This document shows, one piece after another, positions 53,541-62,695 of a DNA stretch of 64,000 nucleotides (within the stretch, counting starts at the first letter, position 1; every line of letters begins with the position of its first letter). The notes beneath the pieces were generated by a model. It was given only the letters and a program-made list of their open reading frames with translations. It was not told where the DNA came from and did no database searches. The DNA is taken from assembly GCA_019918135.1 (NCBI GenBank), contig WBZZ01006609.1, forward strand, positions 1 through 64,000, in the 5' to 3' direction. The position numbers were made by a program, and so were the translations under genes. The stretch is from Paulinella micropora. Taxonomy: Eukaryota; Cercozoa; Imbricatea; Euglyphida; Paulinellidae.

Positions 53541-54096
53541 CAGAAGAGAACATAAGAATCAGCCTACTGAGTTTATTACAGCAAAGGCTCATGAATTAAA
53601 GGGGGCAGATAGAATACAAGATGCTATTGATTTTGATGATGCGCCCGACAATCCGACAATAGAAAAATTAAAGGACAAGATTAAAACATTGAACCAGAAT
53701 TTAAAATCAAAAAAATACTACAATATGAATTTGAATCAATTAAAGGAGCATCTCAGAGATGAAATGGACATTGAAGAATTTGAAACAAAATATGGTAATG
53801 CTTCCATAGAAGAACAAGTAAATAGACTTGCCATTGAAGCAAGTGGTATTGATAGGTGGAATATTGAGTTTATGAATAGAGATATTGAACAAATGAATAG
53901 AGATATAGAGCAATTAACAAATCGTTGGGGATATACGGAAGAAGAAAAAAAAACACTTGTTAAACTTACTCGTAAGGAGCTAACACATTTATTGGAAAAA
54001 GGCAAAAATGAAATAAGGAGGGCAGCGAAGAGAGAAAACAAACAATGGCAGGCACAAAACTTAAAAGAATGGGAACAAAACAGATTAGAATATTAA
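53541..54096 (+). CDS. Coiled-coil protein of unknown function
   Basis: An open frame whose first part (TEFITAKAHELKGADRIQDA, IDFDDAPDNPTIEKLKDKIK) precedes a first ATG at 53725; to 54096 it is helical and charged (NRDIEQMNRDIEQLTNRWGY, a short tandem repeat). The start is unclear because the sequence before 53541 has stop codons. Probably a PLV-2 gene truncated at the 5' end. Confidence 0.4.
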
Positions 54097-54444
54097 CAAG
54101 TGATTCGGCCAAATGTGGGGTATCAATTTTGGCGAAATTGTCCTACAGGTGATTTTGCACTTTTTGATTCAGACATTGAAAATGTGTTTTATTTAGTAAA
54201 AATAATCTTGAATAAGCTGAATAACGTATTAAAAATGATTTGCCAGTTATATTAAAGCTAAATTGTGTCAATACATTGACTGATCCAGACACCTGCTGTG
54301 AGGGGGGGGGTGGGGGGGGGCCGGGGGGGGGGGGAGGCACCGGGAGGAGTAAAAAAGAGAATACATTTTAATCACACAGTACATTCTTTTTATTTTTCAA
54401 ATAAATCTAATTTTTAGTATTTTTGAGAAACTTCAACGCTCAAC
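54097..54444. other. Gene-free stretch with G-runs
   Basis: Contains several long G-runs (54301-54348) that could form G-quadruplex structures, otherwise AT-rich sequence. I see no gene. Confidence 0.6.
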
Positions 54445-55825
54445 TTACTGATTTTTGAGTGCCATAGCCGCAAGTGCAAAATCATAATAATTATAGCCGG
54501 GTGAGCTGTTGGGTGGGAATGGATAGATACCGCGAGTGGCTGTGTTTTGCATAGCCTGCTGTGCAGCTCTCTTCTCTTTCTTCTTCTTCTTCTTCTTCTT
54601 CTTCTTCTTCTTCGTCTGTTCTTCTTCCTCTGACTCACTACTACTAGAGCTATCACTAGTACTAGTGCTATCATCACTGTCTGAGTCACTGGAGCTGTCT
54701 TTCTTCTTCTTTTTCTTCTTCTTTTTCTTCTTTTTCTTCTTTTCTTTGCCTTTTTCTTCCTCAGAGCCTTGCGTCTCCTTATCCTTCTCTGTTTCTCCAT
54801 TGTTCTTTCCTTTACCTTCCTTCCCTGCTTCTTTCTTTTCATACTGTTTCAAAAGCTTCTCCATGTTCTCATTCATTTTGCTACTATGTTCTTTCATTGC
54901 CTCCTTCAAAATCGCTTGCAAAGAGGCTTCGGAGACACCACTAGTACTACACTACATATGTATCATTAATTAGATAACAACATAACAGCTGCAGAGTGAG
55001 AACAGACCTGGTTGGCTTGCTCAAGTTTCTCCTCGGCTTCCGATTCCTCGTCCGGAGGCGTGGAGGGCTGCTCCTTCTTGCCCTTTTTCACCTTCTTCTG
55101 CTTCACCTTCTGCTTTACCTTCAAATTTTTTTTCTTTTTTGTATTCTCCTCGACTATAACCTCATCTTCACTAGTTTCACCCTCCTCATCCTTTGGTTCA
55201 GGCGCAGTGTCACTGCTACCTAGTATCAAACAATAAAATTCATAAGAGAACTGTGTTACATAGAACAGTGTTGACGCAAAGAATCTGGTGCAAATTTCCT
55301 TGGCCTTTTGGTCCGGCGATCAGAAGAGCGCAAAGGTTTGTAGCCTTGCTCTACTGCTGCTCTGTTCCTCTATCACACCATAAAAATGAAGAGCTAAAAA
55401 AGCAGCAATAAATAAAGCTAAAGCCCTTTGCGCAATAATTGCATACCTTAGCCTTGCCTGCCAACTCCTTAACTAGCAAAGCCTTCCATCTGTATCTTCG
55501 AAGAATGGGGGGGGGGGGGGGATTCGTAGGATCCCCAACATATGGAAGGAAAAAGGTCAACACGTCTTCAATATAGTTCCGCTTGTGAGGGGGGTGACAC
55601 AAGCTATGAGCAAGATTCAACAAATTTGGGCACATGAGTTGAAGAAACTCAGTGTCGGTCTTGCCGTCCAAATCAGCATCCATTCCCCGCAACACTGCGA
55701 TCCGCTTCTTCGTTCCGACACCTGCAATAACAACCAATCATGGATGAAAATGACAAAACATTCGTACCATTTTCATTAGCTTCGGGTTTTCTTTTCTTCC
55801 AGCCCACTGGAAACTCAAGGATCAT
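54445..55825 (-). CDS. Five-exon gene for a charged protein, function unknown
   Basis: Minus-strand exons: 55825-55768, 55721-55447, 55369-55267, 55219-55008 and 54952-54445. All introns start GT and end AG and the phases agree at every junction (1, 0, 1, 0). The first exons encode MILEFPVGWKKRKPEANEN, TDTEFLQLMCPNLLNLAHSL, a proline run (from a G/C run at 55507-55522) and ILRRYRWKALLVKELAGKAK. Later come KPLRSSDRRTKRPRKFAPDS and an acidic/Lys-rich part; the last exon has a coiled coil, then a poly-Lys, Ser/Asp and again poly-Lys block. An upstream exon may exist because the ATG lies next to an acceptor-like TAG. No family recognised; nuclear location is suggested by the basic runs. Confidence 0.65.
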
Positions 55826-56121
55826 CCTATAGCAAATTATTGTTGTTTTTTTAAGAAAAAAAATCAATCAAAACCCAGGCGCAGGCCACACATCGTTTCG
55901 CGAGTCTCAATCTGCCTTTGGGGGGCCAATATCAAGCCTGCTCTTGTGGTCAGCCTGACGTCGGTGATGTATACCCCCTCGCGCACCTTTAATTACCCAA
56001 ACACCATGTTTCTGACCCAGTGGTGACCGGGACAACAATATTAATGTAATTAATGTACCTTAGCATCGTCTGTTGTCCATGTCATGAACAACCTTAGCAA
56101 TAAGCACGAACAAACAAGTGC
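55826..56121. other. No gene recognised
   Basis: Mixed-composition sequence upstream of the five-exon gene; it may hold its promoter or an upstream exon. A G-run lies at 56126-56137 just beyond. Nothing else supported. Confidence 0.4.
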
Positions 56122-56169
56122 TTGTGGGGGGGGGGGGCACTGTGGAAGGCTCTCAGTCCGACATCAAAT

Positions 56170-56870
56170 ATTAAAAAAAGAAAGAAAAGAAAGAAGATAA
56201 CGAAAAAGAAAGAAAAGAAAGAAAGGAAAGAAAGGAAAGAAAGGAAAAAAAAAGAAAAAAAAAAAAAGAAAAAAAAAGAAAAGAAACAAAATTTTAAGAA
56301 AAAGTTAAATAAAGAAAAGAAAAGAAAAAAAAAAGAAAGAAAAGAAAGAAAAAAAAAAAGAAAGAAGAAAAGAAGAAAAAGAGAAGAAAAAGAGAAGAAA
56401 AAAGAGAAAAAAAAGAGAAGAAAAAAGAGAAGAAAAAAAAGAAAAAAAAAGAAAGGAAAGAAAAGGAAAGAAAAGAAAAGAAAGAAAAGAAACAATTTGA
56501 AGATAGAAAATAAAGAAAACGAAATAAAGAAAATAAGGAAAAGAAAGGAAAAAAAGAAAAGAAAGAAAAGAAAGAAAAGAAAGAAAAGAAAGAGAAAAGA
56601 AAGAAAAAAAGAAAGAAAGAAAGAAAAGGAAAAAGAAAAAAGAAAAAGAAAAAGAAAAAAAAAAAAAAGAAAAAAGAAAGAAAAGAAAGAAAAGAAAAGA
56701 AAAGAAACAACAGACAAGAAAAGAAAAAAAGAAAAGAAAAGAAAGAAAGAAAGAAAGAAAAGAAAGAAAGAAAAGAAAGAAAAGAAAGAAAGAAAAGAAA
56801 GAAAAGAAAGAAAAGAAAGAAATGAAAACAAAAGAAAGAAATTTCTACACTTACATATTAATTTATTATA
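56170..56870. repeat. Purine tract of AAAGA-type repeats
   Basis: About 700 bp of nearly pure A and G on the plus strand, built from AAAGA, AAAAGA and GAAA units. The open frames on both strands are by-products of the composition. Confidence 0.8.
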
Positions 56871-57036
56871 ATTTAACATAAAAAAGAAAGAAGAACGAAC
56901 CCGTCTTGGAACTTGCGGCCTTTGGAGTCCGTGTGTGCTTTCTGGTCCTCCTCGTTCTCGAATATGTATTCAAACCAACCCGGGATTTCGTAAATACGAA
57001 ATTTTCCTTCTGGGACTTCTGGGACTCCTGTTTTGT

Positions 57037-58206
57037 TTACTCTCTCATTGCCCTTGTCCTTGTGTCTTTCTCCTTGTCCTTGTCCTTCTCCTCCTCCTTC
57101 TGCTTTCCTTTCTCCTCCTCCTCCTTGTCCTTGTCCTTGTCCTTCGTCACCTCCTCGTTCTCCTCCTCGTCCTCCTCCTCGTCCTTCTCCTCCTCGTTCT
57201 CCTCGTCATCCTCCTCTTCCTTCCCCTTCTCCTTCTTCTTTCCCTTCTTATTCTTCTTCTCCTTCTTCTTCTTCTTCTTCTTCGTCGTCGTCTTCTTCTC
57301 CTCCTCCTTCTCCTTGTCCTTGTCCTTCGTCACCTTCTCCTCCTCCTCGTCCTCCTCGTCCTCCTCCTCCTCGTCCTCCTCGTCATCCTCCTCATCCTTC
57401 TTCTTCCCCTTCTCCTTCTTTCCCTTCTTATTCTTATTCTTCTTCTTCTCCTCCTTGTCCTTCTCCTTGTCCTTCTCCTTGTCCTTCTCCTTGTCCTTCT
57501 CCTTGTCCTTCTCCTTGTCCTTCTCCTTGTCCTTCTCCTTGTCCTCCTCCTTGTCCTTCTCCGTGTCCTTGTCATTATTCTTCTCCTTGTCCTTCTCCTT
57601 GTCCTTCTCCTTGTCCTTGTCATTCTTCTCCTTGTCCTTCTCCTTCTTCTTTCCCTTCTTCTTTACTGGCTTCTCCTTCTCCTTCTTCTTTCCCGTCTTC
57701 TTTTCTGGCTCCTTCTCCTTCTTCTCCTTCTCCTTTCGCTTCTTCTTCTTTCCTGGCTCCTTCTCCTTCTCATTCTCCTTCCCTTCTCCTGTCTTTTCTT
57801 CTTCTTCTTCCTTCTTTTGTTTCTTCTTTTTATTCCCGCTACTATTATTTTCGTTTGTGTAGAAGTCTGTCTTCTTGCGATCTCTTTTCAAACGTACTAC
57901 CTCGCCTTTTAGTCCATCATCCCAACTCTTTGCATTTTCCAAGAACCCCTGTGCTGTCCAATTCCTCTTGGTCTCAACTACCACCCTCTCCAGCTGCTCG
58001 AGACCTAAGCCATCATATTTCCTCCGCACTTCATCTGGAATTATCACATCTTCGAAATCCTCAGGCTCCGTCTGGCCGTTTATCCAAATTTTTAGAGCCC
58101 CCTTACGGTTTCTGGCAATTGCTTGCAATGTCCTGGCCTTTACAGGCATCGCTGAGCTCTTTTCTTTCAATCTAATGTATACAGCTGTATACAAATCTAC
58201 CCGCAC
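57037..58206 (-). CDS. Lys/Glu/Asp-repeat protein, possible N-terminal domain
   Basis: 389 codons uninterrupted on the minus strand. The first 130 residues are ordinary protein (LQAIARNRKGALKIWINGQT, FEDVIIPDEVRRKYDGLGLE, VVETKRNWTAQGFLENAKSW), then the rest is KEKDKEKDKE-type repeat with poly-E/K blocks. The unique part argues for a real exon; the repeat could be coding or a spread microsatellite. A splice junction after the unique part cannot be excluded. Function unknown. Confidence 0.5.
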   Translation of the reverse strand: MRVDLYTAVYIRLKEKSSAMPVKARTLQAIARNRKGALKIWINGQTEPEDFEDVIIPDEVRRKYDGLGLEQLERVVVETKRNWTAQGFLENAKSWDDGLKGEVVRLKRDRKKTDFYTNENNSSGNKKKKQKKEEEEEKTGEGKENEKEKEPGKKKKRKEKEKKEKEPEKKTGKKKEKEKPVKKKGKKKEKDKEKNDKDKEKDKEKDKEKNNDKDTEKDKEEDKEKDKEKDKEKDKEKDKEKDKEKDKEKDKEEKKKNKNKKGKKEKGKKKDEEDDEEDEEEEDEEDEEEEKVTKDKDKEKEEEKKTTTKKKKKKKEKKNKKGKKKEKGKEEEDDEENEEEKDEEEDEEENEEVTKDKDKDKEEEEKGKQKEEEKDKDKEKDTRTRAMRE

Positions 58207-58359
58207 TTTTCAAGTGCAGACGTTCGACTGCAGACCCTGAAAAAGGCAGTAGTCGACCTTTTTGCCTATGAAAAAATCATGGGTGGAAAAGAGCTGTTGT
58301 TACATATTTTCTTTTGTTGTTTTTGCATTTTCCAGTCTCGTTGCTAGCCTCAAACCTTC

Positions 58360-58396
58360 TTTCCCGCTCTTTCCTGTCTGTGGAAGGAGCGGGAAA
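58360..58396. promoter_or_regulatory. Inverted pair of E2F-like sites
   Basis: TTTCCCGCTCTTTCC (58360-58374) and GGAAGGAGCGGGAAA (58382-58396). Each arm holds TTTCCCGC/GCGGGAAA, which matches the E2F consensus TTTSSCGC. Confidence 0.45.
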
Positions 58397-58600
58397 GAAA
58401 GAAATATTTTATTTCCTCAAGTACCAGAGGCATACCAAACAAAAAAAAATCTGCAGTCGGAAAATGATTTTTTGTTTCCACTTCATTCTTTTATCATGTT
58501 GCTTTGCTTTTTATTGCTGCATAATATGTCTACATGTGTGTTGAGTGCATGTGTAAATTATTGTAAGGAAATGTATTCACTAGAAGCCAGGAGGTGGAAT

Positions 58601-58855
58601 TTTCGTTTCTAAATTTTCCGTACCGACAAAAATTTGCCGATGATTTCCAGCTCGCTCTCTTCATGTATACTTGTCTAAATAGCTTTCCCGCTCCTTCCAC
58701 ACACTAGAAGGAGCGGGAAACTTAATTACACCATCAGTGTAAAGGTATATAAAACAAAATCAACCGAAGAAAATTTGTCAACTTAATTTTTTCCACGTTT
58801 CCTCTATGTCAACATGTTTTGGCTGTCTTTATGTTCTTGTTTTCTGCAATAAATG
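58601..58855. repeat. Promoter-like direct repeat, copy 1
   Basis: 255 bp starting TTTCGTTTCTAAATTTTCCG and ending CTGCAATAAATG. Inside are the perfect inverted arms TTTCCCGCTCCTTC (58684-58697) and GAAGGAGCGGGAAA (58707-58720), each an E2F-like site, then TATATAAAA at 58746-58754 and an AATAAA-type signal at the end. The order E2F pair, TATA, AATAAA looks like a small transcription unit. Confidence 0.6.
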
Positions 58856-58942
58856 CAAGATCTTTAAAAATACTGACACTGACTGCTTATTTAGAGCTTC
58901 GAAATATATTTTAGACGTATTTTTATAGTAAGAAGTCGAATA

Positions 58943-59198
58943 TTTCGTTTCTAAATTTTCCGTACCGATAAAAATTTGCCGATGATTTCCAGCTCGCTCT
59001 CTTCGTGTATACTTGTCTAAATAGCTTTCCCGCTCCTTCCACACACTAGAAAGAGCGGGAAACTTAATTACAACATCAGTGTCAAAGTATATAAAACAAA
59101 ATCAACCGAAGAAAATTTGTTAACTTAATTTTTTTTACGTTTTCTCTATGTCAACATTGTTTTGGCTGTCTTCATGCTCTTGTTTTCTGCAATAAATG
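58943..59198. repeat. Promoter-like direct repeat, copy 2
   Basis: A near-identical copy of 58601-58855, 342 bp downstream. Arms 59026-59039 and 59049-59062 keep E2F-like cores (one mismatch between arms), TATATAAAA lies at 59089-59097 and the end again has AATAAA. Few differences separate the copies, so the duplication is fairly recent or conserved. Confidence 0.6.
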
Positions 59199-59520
59199 GT
59201 CATTCATGTATGTATGTATGTAATATGTATGTATGTATGCAAGTATGTATGTATGTATGTATGTATTTATGTATGCATATCCGTATGTATATTTTCTTTT
59301 CTCCCTTTCTCTCTCTCTCTCTCCCTCTCTCTCTCCCTTTCTTTTTCTCTCTCCCTTTCTTTCTCTCTCTCTCCCTTTCTTTCTGTCTCTCTCTTTCTCT
59401 CTCTCTCTCTTTCTTTCTCTCTTTGTTTTTTGTTCCTTCAAATCTACCTACGTTGTCGTTGTTGTCGTTGTTGCCGTTGTTGTCGTTGTTGTCGTTGTTG
59501 TTGCAGTTGTTTTTGTCGAA
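59199..59520. repeat. Microsatellites: (GTAT)n, (CT)n and (GTT)n
   Basis: GTAT-type repeat about 59205-59290, pyrimidine CT-rich repeat about 59295-59430 and a GTT/GTC repeat about 59450-59515. Frames across it are compositional. Confidence 0.8.
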
Positions 59521-59659
59521 TTGATGACGGTGATTCATTGGTGTTGTTTGCCTTTTAGAAGCAAGAAAAACAATATAAAATGTGAATAACTATCATATCT
59601 TTTGTGTAGTTTGGAGCTTGCTTTGAGTCTTTTCTTGCCATGCGTGGGAGCAACGTCAA

Positions 59660-61720
59660 ATGAGCCTCGCGACTGCGAGGAGAGCGCCAGTGTCTATTGC
59701 TTGGCTTTCAGGATCCGGCAAGGCAGGTAGATGTGGATTATTTGCTGATGACGATTTGCCAAAAGGGTTTAAGCTGGGGCTTCTGCAACCAGGAGGTGCT
59801 AAAATGCCTTCAGAGGACATCAGTGATAATCCATTTGCTCAGCACTTTAGGATGCGAACATATAAGGGCATTGAAATAGGAATGCAATCCATTGACTCCA
59901 TTCATCAAGAAAGCAGAAATGCAATGCATCTTATTAACAGTAGTCACTTTCCTGGCTGCAGTGAGAGCCCAAACTGCAAAGTGTCGAAGGGTGAGCAAGT
60001 CGTGACAATGTCCAAGGGTGTGTCTCGAGGTGAGCAAATTCTTCTCAACTACTCAACGTTGGAGTCAAATCCAAAAGCCGAGGCTTGCAAGGCACATCCT
60101 TCTTGGATGAGAGAGGCAGCAAAGGCAAACAAGAAAATCCCTGTTTTCTATGTTGAGAATGATAGGAACTATAAAATTTTTTATCGTTCCTGAATTCTTG
60201 AGCCACTGCCACCAAGGTCACAGCCAATGTCTTTGGAAAAAAAACACGCGCTTCTAGCATCTTTCGGGTCGAGGGCTGTAAGAGCGGATCCTCCACGAAT
60301 TCCCTCAACTTCCTCAAGCATAAATGCAAAACGCAAGCTTTTGAATGAGTTCGCGGCTGGTCTCTCTTCAGTTAAAGCTCAGAATGACTCAATAAAGCGT
60401 GTTCGTGTTTGTGCAGCCACTCCTCAGGTATGCATTCGAATGTTTTCTTGTTGCTTAATACTAAATTAAAGTGTGTTGTATGTGGTGATTCATTGCTATT
60501 ACTATGAAGGATCGAGGTGAGGAAGAAGAAAGTGGTGACGCCGCTTCGAGCAGTGCAGAAGAGGATGATTCATTCACATGTTCTCCTGTCAAGGTCAGCT
60601 GCCTGCACTTTGTCTAACAAGCATCTATATGCGTTGTTTGTAAACCGTTTGAAATGCAGTTATCATCTACGAAAGACCCATCACCTACTGGCTCTCCTAT
60701 CAAGGTTAGCTTCATATAATTTGTCAACCAAACCTTAATACTTCTCCATGTTGTTTGTACATCGTTTGCAATGTAGTGTACATCTACGGCATGTTCGTCT
60801 AGCATGGTGCTGCCCTTCTCTGAGTCAGCGGAATCGACTGGCTTCTGGACACCTGGGGCTTTGATTACAGAAGCTAGTAGTAGTAGTAAGCAGCCGAATA
60901 CCGATGAGATTCGCTCAAGCACACAAGCTCTCTACAAGACCTTAGGACTTACTGCTCATGTAGCCATCAGGCCTAAGAAAGCCAATAGGTCATACACGTT
61001 CAAGAAGCGCAAGCAAGGCCCTGTCAAGCATGTTCGACCTCAATGTCTGGAGAAGTGGCTTGGCATGCCATACAATGAGCTTGAGGAGGAGGTGAGGTCA
61101 AGCTGTTGTCGAGAATGGCAATGCTATCGTTGGGTCGACCCACGCGATGTTATAAGGGAACGCACCCAATCTTGTGCACTTTCTTTGAAAGAGTTCAAAA
61201 ATTCCCTAGCGATAAAGTTGGAGACAATGAAAGATCCGGCCGGTAACATGCAGTATGTCTACCAAACGGGAAAAGTATGCAGAACTATGTGGCAGCGCAT
61301 TCATGGAGTCGGTGATAGAGTTATGACAAAAGCTTTAAAGCTTATGCGCAACCGCACTAAGATAGATGTAAGGGTTGTACCGCCGGAACCACTTACTGAA
61401 GATGTCATTCACGTTCTGCTATGCAGAAAGTGGTTACAAATGGGGATCGATGTTGAAGAAGACGGAACTTGGAAGCTTCAAGACATTACCGAAACCAGCG
61501 AAGTGTACAGCTACATCGTAGCAAACTGGACGAAAGGATGTCAAGATGTGCTAGCATCTGCGCCGGCCAACTGCAAGCAAAGGCTGAATGTCAAAGAGCC
61601 TCCCGGCCCCACGAAAGTGAATAAAGTCTGGCGCAGAGACTTTAAAAATATAGAGCCTATCCGAGGTAGCAGTAAAGAGCTTGCTCTAAACATCTTTTGC
61701 ATTAAGCATAAGTTCTTTTG
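59660..61720 (+). CDS. Multi-exon SET-domain protein
   Basis: Exons 59660-60427, 60510-60593, 60660-60704 and 60777 to about 61716; introns of 82, 66 and 72 nt, all GT-AG and phase 0. Exon 1 has GRCGLFADDDLPKGFKLGLL and then SRNAMHLINSSHFPGCSESP and GVSRGEQILLNYS, the order of a SET domain (start, N-x-x-H-x-x-N/C core, GEE-x-Y end), a lysine methyltransferase fold. A TGA at 60191-60193 interrupts exon 1 in frame while coding-like sequence continues (MSLEKKHALLASFGSRAVRA). Exon 4 reads KHVRPQCLEKWLGMPYNELE, MQYVYQTGKVCRTMWQRIHG and LTEDVIHVLLCRKWLQMGID. It may continue across the SINE-bearing intron to the gene at 62696. Confidence 0.6.
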
Positions 61721-61722
61721 TG

Positions 61723-61732
61723 TACATTATTA

Positions 61733-61773
<41 letters not shown>
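61723..61773. repeat. (ATT)n microsatellite upstream of the SINE
   Basis: An (ATT)n run before the tRNA-like head; it may be the tail of an earlier insertion. Confidence 0.7.
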
Positions 61774-62041
61774 TGGACACCGTGATAGCCCAGTGGTCAA
61801 GTTCTACCATCTGGGCCCTGTCGCCAGTTCGATTCCCGTCGGTGCCACCAGTATTTTCATTGAACATACTGTCTATTTCTGGACCAGTATTTTCATTGAA
61901 CATACCGGCCCGTCTGGAAGTGTTGGAACTGCCCTTGCGGGGGTGTCATTAGAGCTTATCGTCAATTCTTCGTACTCCCCTCACGGGTGAGACGATGGAG
62001 GCGCATGTGCAGAAATGCATCAGCCATTGACAGAGAAGCAC

Positions 62042-62094
<53 letters not shown>
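61774..62094 (+). mobile_element. tRNA-derived SINE with (ATT)n tail
   Basis: Head 61774-61850 has a box A-like TAGCCCAGTGGTCAAG (61786-61801), a box B-like AGTTCGATTCC (61826-61836) and ends GGTGCCACCA, which pairs partly with the 5' GGACACC. These are RNA polymerase III promoter signals of a tRNA-related SINE. A tRNA-unrelated body (61851-62040) and an (ATT)18-like tail follow. It lies inside a probable intron of the plus-strand gene. Confidence 0.75.
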
Positions 62095-62095
62095 G

Positions 62096-62266
62096 GGAGT
62101 ACATAGGCCATCGGTCCTTTCCATGGGCTGATTGGTGTAAAGCTCCTAGAGTAATGTTCTATGCCGTCACTTCCTTTATTCCACCGATTGGTGTGGAGAC
62201 TTTCCTTATGGAATGGAGGACTGGATGCACATGGCCTTTTGGCTCAGCAATTGGCAGGAGATACAC

Positions 62267-62343
<77 letters not shown>

Positions 62344-62391
62344 GAGGTACATGTCCAGGATCTGGATCTGATGCTATAGTCTGAGGAAGCC

Positions 62392-62428
<37 letters not shown>
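62096..62428. repeat. Second repeat family with (ATT)n tails
   Basis: 62096-62269 is a 170-bp unit ending in GGAGATACACT followed by a long (ATT)n (to 62340); 62341-62393 is another short unit with its own (ATT)n. They share the tail type but not the body of the SINE. Confidence 0.5.
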
Positions 62429-62429
<1 letters not shown>

Positions 62430-62629
62430 GGTGCCACCAGTATTTTCATTGAACGTAACGATCCGTCTGGACCAGTATTTTCATTGAACATACCGGCCCG
62501 TCTGGAAGTGTTGGAACTGCCCTTGCGGGGGTGTCATTAGAGCTTATCGTCAATTCTTCGTACTCCCCTCACGGGTGAGACGATGGAGGCGCATGTGCAG
62601 AAATGCATCAGCCATTGACAGAGAAGCAC

Positions 62630-62673
<44 letters not shown>
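62429..62673 (+). mobile_element. 5'-truncated SINE copy
   Basis: Begins GGTGCCACCAGTATTTTCAT, lacks the box A/B head, then repeats the body of 61841-62040 almost exactly and ends in (ATT)n to about 62673. Typical of truncated SINE insertion. Confidence 0.7.
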
Positions 62674-62674
<1 letters not shown>

Positions 62675-62695
62675 GTTTTTTTCCTGTGAATAATA

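Larger units (their letters stand above)
46246..54096. mobile_element. PLV-2: second, internally deleted Polinton-like virus
   Basis: AT-rich block with a zinc-binding viral protein, a primase/SF3 helicase, the small gene shared with PLV-1, the fibre, the two-ORF membrane protein, the Cys-rich protein and coiled-coil proteins. Capsid, protease, ATPase and integrase are absent. The left edge cuts into the first gene; the right edge is placed at the last AT-rich reading frame. No terminal repeats were found. Confidence 0.8.

Noticed and set aside
1..54096. Terminal inverted repeats of the two PLVs
   Set aside because: I compared the sequence around 15350-16910 and the edges of 46245-54100 by eye and found no matching long inverted ends; the left end of PLV-1 is outside the window and PLV-2 is truncated.
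56122..56879. Long open frames on both strands in the purine tract
   Set aside because: Nearly pure A/G sequence has no stops on several frames by composition; products are only K/E/R or F/L/S.
56906..58175. Plus-strand frames rich in Ser, Leu, Pro and Phe
   Set aside because: They mirror the KEKD-type minus-strand repeat and have no unique sequence comparable with the minus-strand N-terminal part.
61774..61850. A functional tRNA gene
   Set aside because: Box A and B are present but the acceptor stem pairs poorly and the sequence continues into a SINE body and (ATT)n tail.
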